Source: Fragum whitleyi
Lineage: Eukaryota > Mollusca > Bivalvia > Cardiida > Cardiidae
Direction: 5' to 3'
DNA length: 64,000 nt
NCBI GenBank assembly: GCA_948146395.1
Contig: OX411544.1
Span: forward strand, 57,093,642-57,157,641
The notes beneath the pieces are model-generated. The model was not told the DNA's origin and searched no databases. It was given only the letters and a program-made list of their open reading frames with translations. Positions 55,650-64,000 of this stretch are shown here, piece by piece. The number at the start of each line of letters is the position of its first letter. The stretch's first letter is position 1. The position numbers were made by a program, and so were the translations under genes.

Positions 55650-55872
55650 GATTCATTTAATGGAGTTTAAAGCCACTTTCATTATTTTTTCAGTTTTATT
55701 GCAGCGGCTGGAGTACCTAACAATAATTCCTGGTATTTCTCTCACCAGTACAACCACCAAATCATTTCCTAGCCTCCAGCTACTATCTCACATAGGTCTA
55801 CGATTATCAACCCATTGGTGAGAGACAATTAGTCGGAAAGAATGAGTGCCGCTGTCGTGGATCGAACCCAGA
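55650..55872 (-). mobile_element. SINE S1, head partly lost
   Basis: TTTAATGGAGTTTAAAGCC, TTGCAGCGGCTGGAGTACC, CTAGCCTCCAGCTACTATC, CATTGGTGAGAGACAATTAG, GAATGAGTGCCGCTGTCG, GGATCGAACCCAG. The box B is present but the box A end is missing on the right. The plus-strand ORF 55594-55821 is a by-product. Confidence 0.8.
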
Positions 55873-56630
55873 TTTGTTCTGATCAAGCCCCTGAAATGCT
55901 CCTTTCCATTTTTTTATCCTCAGGTAATGGATTAATCTCAGTTCCTATTTTTCTGGTAATTGAACGCTTTCAAGTCCTGCAAAATGTCTGGGCTGGTAAA
56001 CTCATAAACCAGTAGTAGAGCGAGTATAAAGTTGTGAATATCATAAATCACATCATATTTCTGACAATGATGTCATGGTTCATGATGGTTTTGCAGATAA
56101 TCACTCTGTTATAGAAAGTTCAATGTACTGAGGGAAAGAAAATACTGTTTTCTTTTTCAGTTAAATACTGTTTTCTTTTCCAGAAGTTCAAACATGAATT
56201 AAGGATGACAAAATGGTGCAAACTGTTTGCAAATTATACCCTGCTTTACATGCAAGTGCAATTGTGTTAGAAAGAAAGTCTAAGGTAAAAAGTACCAAGC
56301 AGATTGTCCCTCTCTAAATCAAACTTTTCCTTCCTTATAACCTTACAATAATCCTGTGAAAGTTTCAAGAGAATCTGATAATATTTGTGATTTTGTGTAG
56401 CATAAAATTGGACTTTAGAAGTGAAATTCAATAAGAATCCTTTTCCGATGTTGTCCTATGGATCTAATCCCTATTTTAAAAGAACCTTACTTAAGACCCT
56501 AAAATCATCTTGTGAAAGCTTTAAGAGAATTCAATAATATTTGTTGACTTTATTACATAAACAAGTTTGCACAGAGTGAAAATCCATAAGGTCCCATTTC
56601 CTGAGTTTTCTGACTCATCATCCCCATTTT
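55873..56630. other. Unassigned sequence
   Basis: A short direct repeat AAATACTGTTTTCTTTTYCAG lies near 56140-56183. Otherwise no repeat or exon is supported. Confidence 0.35.
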
Positions 56631-56631
56631 T

Positions 56632-56654
56632 GGTGAACGAAATTTTCGTTCACC
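56632..56654. repeat. 23-bp near-perfect palindrome
   Basis: GGTGAACGA, AATTTTCGTTCACC: the arms GGTGAACGAAA and TTTCGTTCACC pair fully around one central base. Its function is unknown; it could be the centre of an eroded foldback or a protein-binding palindrome. Confidence 0.6.
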
Positions 56655-57548
56655 AGTGTTATATACTGTGTATGGAAAATCCTGTAGGATCTTAATAGGT
56701 TTTGAATAAAGCAGTACCTCTTTAGATTCAATTTAGTATCTCTAAAGACTTCTTTCTACAAAATCACTGTTTGTATCGTTAAATGCATGAAACTAGCATT
56801 CTTCATCAAGTGAAGATAATTAAAATTACCCTTTAAAAACACAAAAATATCTTGGAATGTCTATACGGGCGAATTTTTGATCGGCGTAAGATTGTCGAGA
56901 CTTGAGAGCAAAAACAAAGTTTGTGTCTGTACACTGTATAGACAGATACTATGTTTTTGATTTAAATCTTCGCTATTGCAACTTGTAGTAATTTGCCGGA
57001 AATGTGTGTTTATTGAGGTCGTGAACTCTTGAACTTCTACACACCCCTGATTGGCCAAACCACACGCGATGACCTACTACGATTTTACCTGCCTTCTTAT
57101 GAATGAATACTTTGCTTCTAAGTTACGAAAGGTCAAGTTTACAAACGAATGGAATGTTCCTGTCGTTTTTCTCATATTAAACGCGCCCGAGCAAAACGTC
57201 GTGGCGGCGCTATTATTTCAGACTCTTTTACTTAATTAAAAAAAATACTTATTTTGGTACCTAAGAGAAGCAAACTGTTAACATGTTTGTAATTATCGAT
57301 TGAAATACGAACGCTACCCAATACGCTTTTCTATTTATCTATTAAGGCTATAGATTTAAAAAATAAAAAAAATGTTAGCTAATGAATTGTTATTCTGTCA
57401 TTTAAAGTCATCTATCGAAAAACGGTCACCCTCGACCATTAATTGCAACTTTCAAAAGCAAATGGCTGTGTTAGCAGAAGCCGAGATTATTATTATTGTT
57501 ATTATTTGTACAAGGAAGGAAGTTCCAGACGATGCAATATTCAATGTT
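56655..57548. other. Unassigned sequence with short ORFs
   Basis: ORFs 56861-57058 (minus), 57051-57239 (plus) and 57372-57566 (plus) occur in a slightly more GC-rich stretch than the surroundings. None has a recognisable motif. The stop of the last one is supplied by the SINE inserted at 57564; without the SINE the frame would extend only a few codons. Confidence 0.35.
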
Positions 57549-57563
57549 CCGCTACCGATGGAT
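57549..57563. repeat. Target-site duplication (left) of SINE at 57564
   Basis: CCGCTACCGATGGAT, repeated exactly at 57840-57854. It is a perfect 15-bp duplication, showing a relatively recent insertion. Confidence 0.95.
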
Positions 57564-57839
57564 TGATTGATTGATTGAATGGGGTTTTACGCCGCTTTCA
57601 ACATTATTTCAGTTATATCGCGGCGGCTGGAGCACCTAACAATGGATTCCTGGTATTTCTTACGCCAGTACTACCATTACATCCTTTCCTAGCCTCCAGC
57701 TACTATCTCACATAGATCTACGATTATCGACCCATTGGTGAGAGACAAATAGTCGGAAAGAATGAGTGCCGCCGTCGGGGATCGAACCCGTGACCTTTAG
57801 TTTGACAGTCCGATGCGCTACCAACTGCGCTATGACGGC
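57564..57839 (-). mobile_element. tRNA-derived SINE S1, youngest full-length copy
   Basis: The best preserved copy. On the minus strand it runs GGCCGTCATAGCGCAGTTGG, TAGCGCATCGGACTGTC, then box B GGTTCGATCCCCGACGGCGG, then the S1 body, ending in (CAAT)n at the left. The perfect 15-bp target duplication and the intact boxes make it the reference for the family in this window. It has no protein-coding capacity; mobility would need a LINE in trans. Confidence 0.95.
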
Positions 57840-57854
57840 CCGCTACCGATGGAT

Positions 57855-58740
57855 AAAGCGGTCTAATAAATCATTACCTATTCACGTTTGAAATAAATAA
57901 TCCTGTATTAAATCCTAAAATTTCGTGATGTGTAAATGCACCCAGTACATGAAAAGTGTTTCGTAGTGAAAACACAACACGTCTGGAGCTAGCTGGGTCA
58001 CCGCGTGTCGGCACCCTTTGAAGTCCCCAGATTCTTGCAAGCGGCGACGTCGCTTTTGAAATAAGTCACACACGAGATTTTACGGGGGTTTTGCTATTTT
58101 AACAGTGTGAATTGTGACTAGGATTTAACCATTTGACTCGGATATTTTGTATATTTGCAGAAGGTGAAATGATTTCATAAATATTTTCGTAACAACGAAA
58201 GGGGATTTAGTTCGCATGAGACTTATGAAGAAAAACGAGAAATAGTTTTAATTTTGTGTTAAATTTTAACCTTTCGCACTTCCGGAAGACTGCGCGATTT
58301 AGGAAGCGCTAGTTTTTCAGATGTTGAACAATCTTTTAATGACGCAACCAGCCTTATCCTGATAGGAATTTAAGATCGTTAACCCACAATCTATTTAACA
58401 TTACGCCGTGGAGTAGCAGCATTTGAAATTAAATTCGAGACCGGGTTTTTTTTTCGTTTCAAACAAGGCCGGAAAACAGGGGAAATAGCAATCTCGGTAC
58501 GATTTACTGTTAATATATGAATGTCTGTTTATAAATAAAAGAATCAAATGAACAAATATCCCAACACGATAGACCTAAATTCAAATTTTAACATCGAATG
58601 GATTTTTTTTTTCAAAGTACTTGACATCGTAACTACAACTGTATAGTAGCGCTTCTATCCCTCGGATGGCTCTAGAATTTCCTCAATACAATCATTCATC
58701 TATTTGTTTTACCGGAAGTATGTAAAATATTACACAAAAC
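57855..58740. other. Unassigned, locally CpG-richer sequence
   Basis: About 57975-58070 holds several CpGs (GGGTCACCGCGTGTCGG, CAAGCGGCGACGTCGC), unusual for this window. It could be a promoter or first-exon region, but no TATA box, initiator or open frame singles it out. Confidence 0.3.
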
Positions 58741-58744
58741 GAAA

Positions 58745-58930
58745 CTTGGATTGTGAATCAATCGCCTGTGGACTGGAGCACCTTTACCTTAACATAGAAA
58801 TTGGTATTTCTCGCACCAGAACTATAGTGAGCAAACATCCGTACGTAGCTGCCATCTTCTACCCTCTTAGGTTTACGATTATCCGCCGTTTGGTAGGAGC
58901 AATAGAATTTGAACAACGACTATATTTGGA
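58745..58930 (-). mobile_element. Highly diverged SINE S1
   Basis: CGCCTGTGGACTGGAGCACC, TTGGTATTTCTCGCACCAG, TTTACGATTATCCGCCGTTTGG and GCAATAGAATTTGAAC follow the S1 order with many changes. The plus-strand ORF 58704-59039 overlaps it and is explained by it. Confidence 0.55.
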
Positions 58931-59108
58931 CAATTCATTAGCTGTACAACATACCTTCCTACATAGATTTCATCGAATTGTTTTTTTTAAATTCTTTTTT
59001 ACGCAATGGCATCAGATAATTATTCTTTCACGAGACTGAATATTACCGAAAGAGACCAAAACCCTGTTATTACCATTACGAAACAGCCGTCTTTTAATTC
59101 GGAGGATG

Positions 59109-59109
<1 letters not shown>

Positions 59110-59139
<30 letters not shown>
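59110..59139. repeat. Poly-G homopolymer (30 nt)
   Basis: An uninterrupted G run followed by CCC. It is either a real homopolymer or an assembly/sequencing artefact; its length should not be trusted. Confidence 0.85.
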
Positions 59140-59142
<3 letters not shown>

Positions 59143-59317
59143 ATTCAGGTCGTACCAGAGCCATAGCGGATAAAGTTTAAAAGTCAAAATGCAGAAAGAC
59201 TGCTGTTTAATCTGCTAAAATATGGGTTCCGCATGTGGAAGTTGAATTACCTTTCTGACTGCTATTTTTTGAGTTAAGAAAAGAATCATTAGTCTAGATA
59301 CTATAGTTGCCTGGGTT

Positions 59318-59405
59318 TTTTTCTCTCTAGGCTTATCGCTCTCTGTCTATCGGTCTGTCTCTGTCTGTCATTCTCTCTACCTTTCTTTTCCTCTCTTTCT
59401 TTGAA
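59318..59405. repeat. CT-rich microsatellite-like tract
   Basis: Irregular TCTCTC / CTGTCTGTC repeats. No boundary signals. Confidence 0.7.
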
Positions 59406-60155
59406 TTTAGAATTTTGATGAGACACTTTCCCTTGATTATTTTTTACATTTATAATTTCTCTTTTCTCAACGAATTCAATATATCACTTTAGAATGCCAA
59501 CAGATTCGTTCACCATCAGTACTTTCAGTGCTTTGATTTGAAAGCAAACTCATCTAGTGAAACTTTCAAAAGAATCCAACTTATCACAAACAAATAAATT
59601 GCACTATTCCAATGTTTTCAAACAAGTCAGCCCCATTTCCAAAAGAAAAAAAAAACTTATAACCCTACATACAGTCATCCAATTGGGAACCCTCTGCAAT
59701 TCTAGGGAATAGACCTCAGAAATAATATGGGCACAGCCATGAAAGCATGTCATTTTGCACACAGGTTTATATGACGTCACAAACATCAAGGATGAAGGAT
59801 CAAGGACGACGTTGCATAAAACAAAATTGACGAGAGAATAGTGGACATGTTATTATTTAATAACAAAACGCAGTGTTTTGCTGCGTTTTGTCATCAAATT
59901 AAAATATGCCAAAAAATTCCCCACAAGCTATAGGAAAGAATTAACAAAATGCGATTTTCTTCAAGTGTATTAAATGAGAAAAGTACCACTAGAAGCCAAT
60001 TTACCTAAAGAATGACACTAAATTAGTACACTTACAACCGAGGTACATATGTACTTTTCAGTTTATGGAAAAGTTGAACAGATGTTCTGAAAGACAGTCA
60101 TCCAGTGAAAGTTTCTTCCTTTGTCTATCTGGCTGTATAAATAATATTTATAACT
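59406..60155. other. Unassigned sequence left of a candidate exon
   Basis: AT-rich sequence with a short inverted repeat near 59865-59890 (AAAACGCAG / CTGCGTTTT). No credible exon; ORF 59604-59789 (minus) is unsupported. Confidence 0.35.
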
Positions 60156-60158
60156 TAC

Positions 60159-60201
60159 CTCAAACATAGCCCTATCTTTGTCTGTTGATGACACTCTAGA
60201 C
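60159..60201 (-). CDS. Candidate upstream coding exon of the minus-strand gene
   Basis: 43 bp. The acceptor is GATTGTATTTACAG and the donor GTAAGTTA, both good. With one incoming base the frame reads SRVSSTDKDRAMFE and ends on a codon boundary. That phase does not match the exon at 43681-43736, which needs two bases, so either one or more exons between them are missed, or another frame is used, or this belongs to a different gene. The frame starting two bases in (LECHQQTKIGLC) would match phase but reads less like protein. Confidence 0.5.
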
Positions 60202-60448
60202 CTGTAAATACAATCATTGGTTCATTTCAGAACAAACTTCCTGGTCCCAAAGAAGGGTTACAAGATGATCTTTTAGAAGTAGATCAAGTTGGGATCATAT
60301 TCTGAACAGACAGTATTTTGTACAGAGTTGAATAACATTTACAACAGTTTTGCTATTAATTGTGGCAGCTATCAGATACTCCCATTGCTTCCATTCATTT
60401 CTTACACTAGTTCAACTATAATACAAGAGATGTTTTTAAAGCATTAAT

Positions 60449-63400
60449 TTTATGCCCCCAATAAGAGCAGGTCAGTGGCTATTTCTTGTCAATCAATAAA
60501 GGGCATTAACTAAAGAAATAGGACAAATAGAGTTATGGTTCTTGTGCTATGCACTTTTTATCCCCCGCCGAAAAAAATTTTCGGGGGGGGGATATTGTTT
60601 TTGCCATGTCCGTCCGTCCGTCCTTCCGTCCGTCCGTCCGACATTCGTTTCCGCGCTATTTCTTGAAAACTATAGACCCGATTTCAATGAAACTTGGCAC
60701 ACAGCTTCACTACAATGAGGACATGCGCATATCGTCGGGGTTACCCCGTTCGACTGTGAATTTTAGAGTTACTGCCCCTGACTGTTTAAGCCATATACAT
60801 ACATAGTGATATTCGTTTCCGCGCTATTTCTTGAAAACTGTAGACATGATTTCAATGAAACTTGGCACACAGCTTCACTACAATGAGGACATGCGCATAT
60901 CGTCGGGGTTACCCCATTCGACTGTGAATTTTAGAGTTACTGCCCCTGACTGTTTAAGCCAAATACATACATTAGTGATATTCATTTCCGCGCTATTTCT
61001 TGAAAACTGTTGACCGGATTTCAATGAAACTTGGCACACAGCTTCACTACAATGAGGACATGCGCATATCGTTGGGGTTACTTGGTTCGACCCTTAAATT
61101 CAGAGTTACTGCCCTTGACTGTTTAAGCCATATACAAACATAGTGATATTTGTTTCCGCTCTATTTCTTGAAAACTATAGACCCGATTTCAGTGAAACTT
61201 GGCACAAAGCTTCACTACAATGAGGACATGCGCATATCGAAGGGGTTACCCGATTTGACCATCAAATTAAGAGTTACTGCCCCTGACTGTTTAAGCCATA
61301 TACATACATAGTGATATTCGTTTCTGCGCTATTTCTTGAAAACTATAGACCCGATTACAATGAAACTTGGCACACAGCTTCACTGAAACTTGGCACACAG
61401 CTTCACTACAATGAGGACATGCGCATATCGTTGGGGTTACTTGGTTCGGCCCTTAAATTTATAGTTACTGCCCTTGACTGTTTAAGCCATATACAAACAT
61501 AGTGATATTTGTTTCCGCGCTATTTCTTGAAAACTATAGACCAGATTTCAATGAAACTTGGCACAAAGCTTCACTACAATGAGGACATGCGCATGTTGAC
61601 GGGGTTACCCGGTTCGACCATCAAATTAAGAGTTACTGCCCCTGACTGTTTAAGCCATATACATACATAGTGATATTCGTTTCTGCGCTATTTCTTGAAA
61701 ACTATAGACCCGATTACAATGAAACTTGGCACACAGCTTCACTACAATGAGGAAATGCCATCTTCGGGGTTACCTGGTTTGACTGTGAATTTTAGAGTTA
61801 CTGCCCTTGACTGTTTAGGCCATATACATACAGAGTGATATTTGTTTCGGCGCTATTTCTTGAAAACTGTAGACTGGATTTCAATGAAACTTGGCACACA
61901 GATTCAGTACAAAGAGGACATGTGCATATCGTCGGGGTTATCTGGTTCAACTGTGAATTTTAGAGTTACTGCCCCTGACTGTTTAAGCCAAATACATACA
62001 TAGTGATATTCGTTTCCGCGCTATTCTTGAAAACTGTTGACCAGATTTCAATGAAACTTGGCACACAGCTTCACTACAATGAGGACATGCGTATATCGTT
62101 GGGGTTACTTGGTTCGACCCTTAAATTTAGAGTTACTGCCCTTGACTGTTTAAGCCATATACAAACATAGTGATATTTGTTTCCGCGCGATTTCTTGAAA
62201 ACTATAGACCAGATTTCAATGAAACTTGGTACAAAGCTTCACTAAAATGAGGACATGCGCATATCGACGGGGTTACCCGGTTCGACCATCAAATTAAGAG
62301 TTACTGCCCCTGACTGTTTAAGCCATATACATACATAGTGATATTCGTTTCTGTGCTATTTCTTGAAAACTATAGACCCGATTACAATGAAACTTGGCAC
62401 ACAGCTTCACTGAAACTTGGCACACAGCTTCACTACAATGAGGACATGCGCATATCGTTTGGGTTACTTGGTTCGACCCTTAAATTTAGAGTTACTGCCC
62501 TTGACTGTTTAAGCCATATACAAACATAGTGATATTTGTTTCCGCGCTATTTCTTGAAAACTATAGACCCGATTTCAATGAAACTTGGCACAAAGCTTCA
62601 CTACAATGAGGACATGCGCATGTCGTCGGGGTTACCCGGTTCGACCATCAAATTAAGAGTTACTGCCCCTGACTGTTTAAGCCAAATACATACATAGTGA
62701 TATTCGTTTCTGCGCTATTTCTTGAAAACTATAGACCCGATTACAATGAAACTTGGCACATAGCTTCACTACAATGAGGAAATGCCATCTTCGGGGTTAC
62801 CTGGTTCGACTGTGAATTTAAGAGTTACTGCCCTTGACTGTTTAGGCCATATACATACAGAGTGATATTTGTTTCGGCGCTAATTCTTGAAAACTGTAGA
62901 CTGGATTTCAATGAAACTTGGCACACAGCTTCAGTACAAAGAGGACATGTGCATATCGTCGGGGTTATCCGGTTCGAATGTGAATTTTAGAGTTACTGCC
63001 CCTGACTGTTTAAGCCAAATACATACATGGTGATATTGGTTTCCGCGCTATTTCTTGAAAACTGTTGACCGGATTTCAATGAAACATGGCACACAGCTTC
63101 ACTACAATGAGGACATGCGCATATCATCGGGGTTACTTGGTTCAACCCTTAAATTTAGAGTTACTGCCCTTGACTGTTTAAGCCATATACATACATAGTG
63201 ATATTTGTTTCCGCGCTATTTCTTGAAAAAACTATAGACCCGATTTCAATGAAACTTGGCACACAGCTTCACTACAATGAGGACATGCGCATATCGACGG
63301 GGTTACCGGGTTTGACCGTGGAATTAAGAGTTACTGCCCCTGACTGTTTAAGCCATATACATACATAGTGATATTCGTTTCCGCGCTTTTTCTTGAAAAC

Positions 63401-63531
63401 TATAGGTTGATGTAGATAAAAGATAACCTGTACCTAAATTTGATATTAACTCCATTGACAATGAAAATATGTTCGGCGGGGGATATCAATTCAACGAATT
63501 TGCTTGTCCTTCTTTGAAGGGGGGCATAATA
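60449..63531 (-). mobile_element. Tandem-repeat element E10 with nested inverted ends
   Basis: Outer ends TTATGCCCCCAATAAGAGC (about 60450) and GAAGGGGGGCATAATAA (about 63515) are inverse of each other. Inner ends TATCCCCCGCCGAA (60559-60572) and TTCGGCGGGGGATA (63472-63485) are also inverse. The GTCC microsatellite (60606-60640) lies left of the repeats, the mirror image of E7 and E8, and the units read on the minus strand contain CCAAGTTTCATTGAAATC. So the element runs on the minus strand. The outer left part resembles family G. Confidence 0.7.
60642..63405 (-). repeat. Tandem array of ~171-bp units with a 1,027-bp higher-order repeat
   Basis: About 16 units, each with TTTCCGCGCTATTTCTTG, AAAACTATAGACCCGATTTC, AATGAAACTTGGCACACAG, CTTCACTACAATGAGGACATG, CGCATATCGTCGGGGTTAC and GAGTTACTGCCCCTGACTG. 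Diagnostic variants recur exactly 1,027 bp apart: TGACC at 61011, 62038, 63065; GAGGAAATGCC near 61749 and 62776; a doubled CACTGAAACTTGGCACACAG near 61381 and 62408. Six units make one higher-order repeat. ORFs 60549-60806, 60831-61013, 61311-61502 and 62338-62529 are repeat shadows. Confidence 0.9.
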
Positions 63532-63760
63532 ATATGTTATTATTATATGAGGCACTCATCCCACTTGGACTAGTATCATTCCTCATTTATGGGACATAAA
63601 TGATATGTGTCAAAATGAATTTTGTTAAATGTAAGATAATAGTTGGCAGATCTTTGGATCAAATTCAGAGACACAGGATTAAAAGCCTTACATTGAGTGA
63701 TCAACTTGTCTGAACCTAGTTCAGCAAGGAAGCATTGCAAAAAATGTTCTTGACCTATAG
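63532..63760. other. No recognised feature
   Basis: Short unique sequence between E10 and the partial element at the window end. Confidence 0.35.
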
Positions 63761-63764
63761 AAAA

Positions 63765-64000
63765 ATCTAGGGATCATTGAGGGCCCAAAATCGTTCACCT
63801 GATATTTCAAGTAAATTACCATTAAGACTTCATTTCCTATGATATGGCATGAACCTTCCCTTTTTCAACAGAGTTCATTCTTGTGACCTGGCAAACATTT
63901 TGATCAAGTTTCATGAAGATTGGACTATATTTGGGGCGTTTGGAGCTCTTACCAGAAAATTGTCATTAAGGCCCCTTTTCCCGTGATATGGCACAGATAC
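63765..64000 (+). mobile_element. Partial tandem-repeat element (E3 type), cut by the window end
   Basis: AGGGATCATTGAGGGCCC (decayed 5' palindrome), TCGTTCACCTG, then E3 units: TTTCCTATGATATGGCATG, CTTGTGACCTGGCAAACATTT, AGTTTCATGAAGATTGGAC, CCCTTTTCCCGTGATATGGC. The right part lies outside the window. Confidence 0.7.

Noticed and set aside
58704..59039. 111-codon plus-strand ORF as a gene
   Set aside because: It coincides with a strongly diverged copy of SINE S1.
59110..59139. Poly-G run as a G-quadruplex regulatory element
   Set aside because: A pure 30-G homopolymer followed by CCC is more likely a slippage or assembly product; nothing nearby supports a promoter.
60549..62529. Plus-strand ORFs with the shared peptide LGTQLHYNEDMRIS
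   Set aside because: They are translations of the ~171-bp tandem units and recur with the 1,027-bp period. There is no sign of selection on the protein.
60642..63405. Centromeric alpha-satellite-like array because of the 171-bp unit
   Set aside because: The equal unit length is coincidental. The sequence is unrelated, the array is short, and it is enclosed by element ends.

Overview
This window looks like nuclear DNA of a bivalve mollusc. It is AT-rich, almost free of long ORFs, and packed with eukaryotic repeats: a 19.5-kb satellite, several related families of elements with internal tandem repeats and 3' hairpins, tRNA-headed SINEs, foldback MITEs and short GGAC/GTCC microsatellites. The elements that carry central tandem repeats resemble those described from oysters and clams (pearl-like / Helentron-like). 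The species cannot be fixed from sequence alone, and nothing prokaryotic, viral or CRISPR-like was seen.

Layout: 1-4600 holds SINEs, foldback MITEs and two tandem-repeat elements. 4609-24079 is one head-to-tail satellite of 146/152-bp monomers (roughly 130 copies), interrupted by one SINE with a clean target duplication. 24080-29300 holds the satellite's right edge, two piggyBac-like MITEs and other foldbacks. 29336-60201 carries the only gene I can support, on the minus strand: short exons whose splice sites and reading phases agree with each other, ending in a stop codon at 29336 with poly(A) signals just beyond. Its introns are filled with mobile elements. 60449-63531 is an inverted tandem-repeat element with a 1,027-bp higher-order repeat. 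The window ends inside another tandem-repeat element.

The gene: eight exons (43736 down to 29336) join without a frame conflict into about 200 codons of a charged, low-complexity, Lys/Glu/Pro/Ser-rich C-terminal region. A ninth exon at 60159-60201 looks real, but its phase does not fit directly, so at least one exon between it and 43736 is probably missed. I do not recognise the protein family. The start of the gene is not identified and may lie to the right of the window.

Main points for a second look: (1) the satellite carries two or three perfect TGACCTTGA words per monomer (the reverse complement of TCAAGGTCA, the ERR/FTZ-F1 monomer site), giving several hundred in one array, and its two length classes differ by one CCTTGA hexamer; (2) at least six apparently unrelated tandem-repeat families share one layout and one core motif; (3) a palindromic MITE with GTAAGT in both arms sits 26 bp past the last-but-one exon and offers a donor that would switch the reading frame of the terminal exon. 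All copy counts are estimates from reading, not computed.
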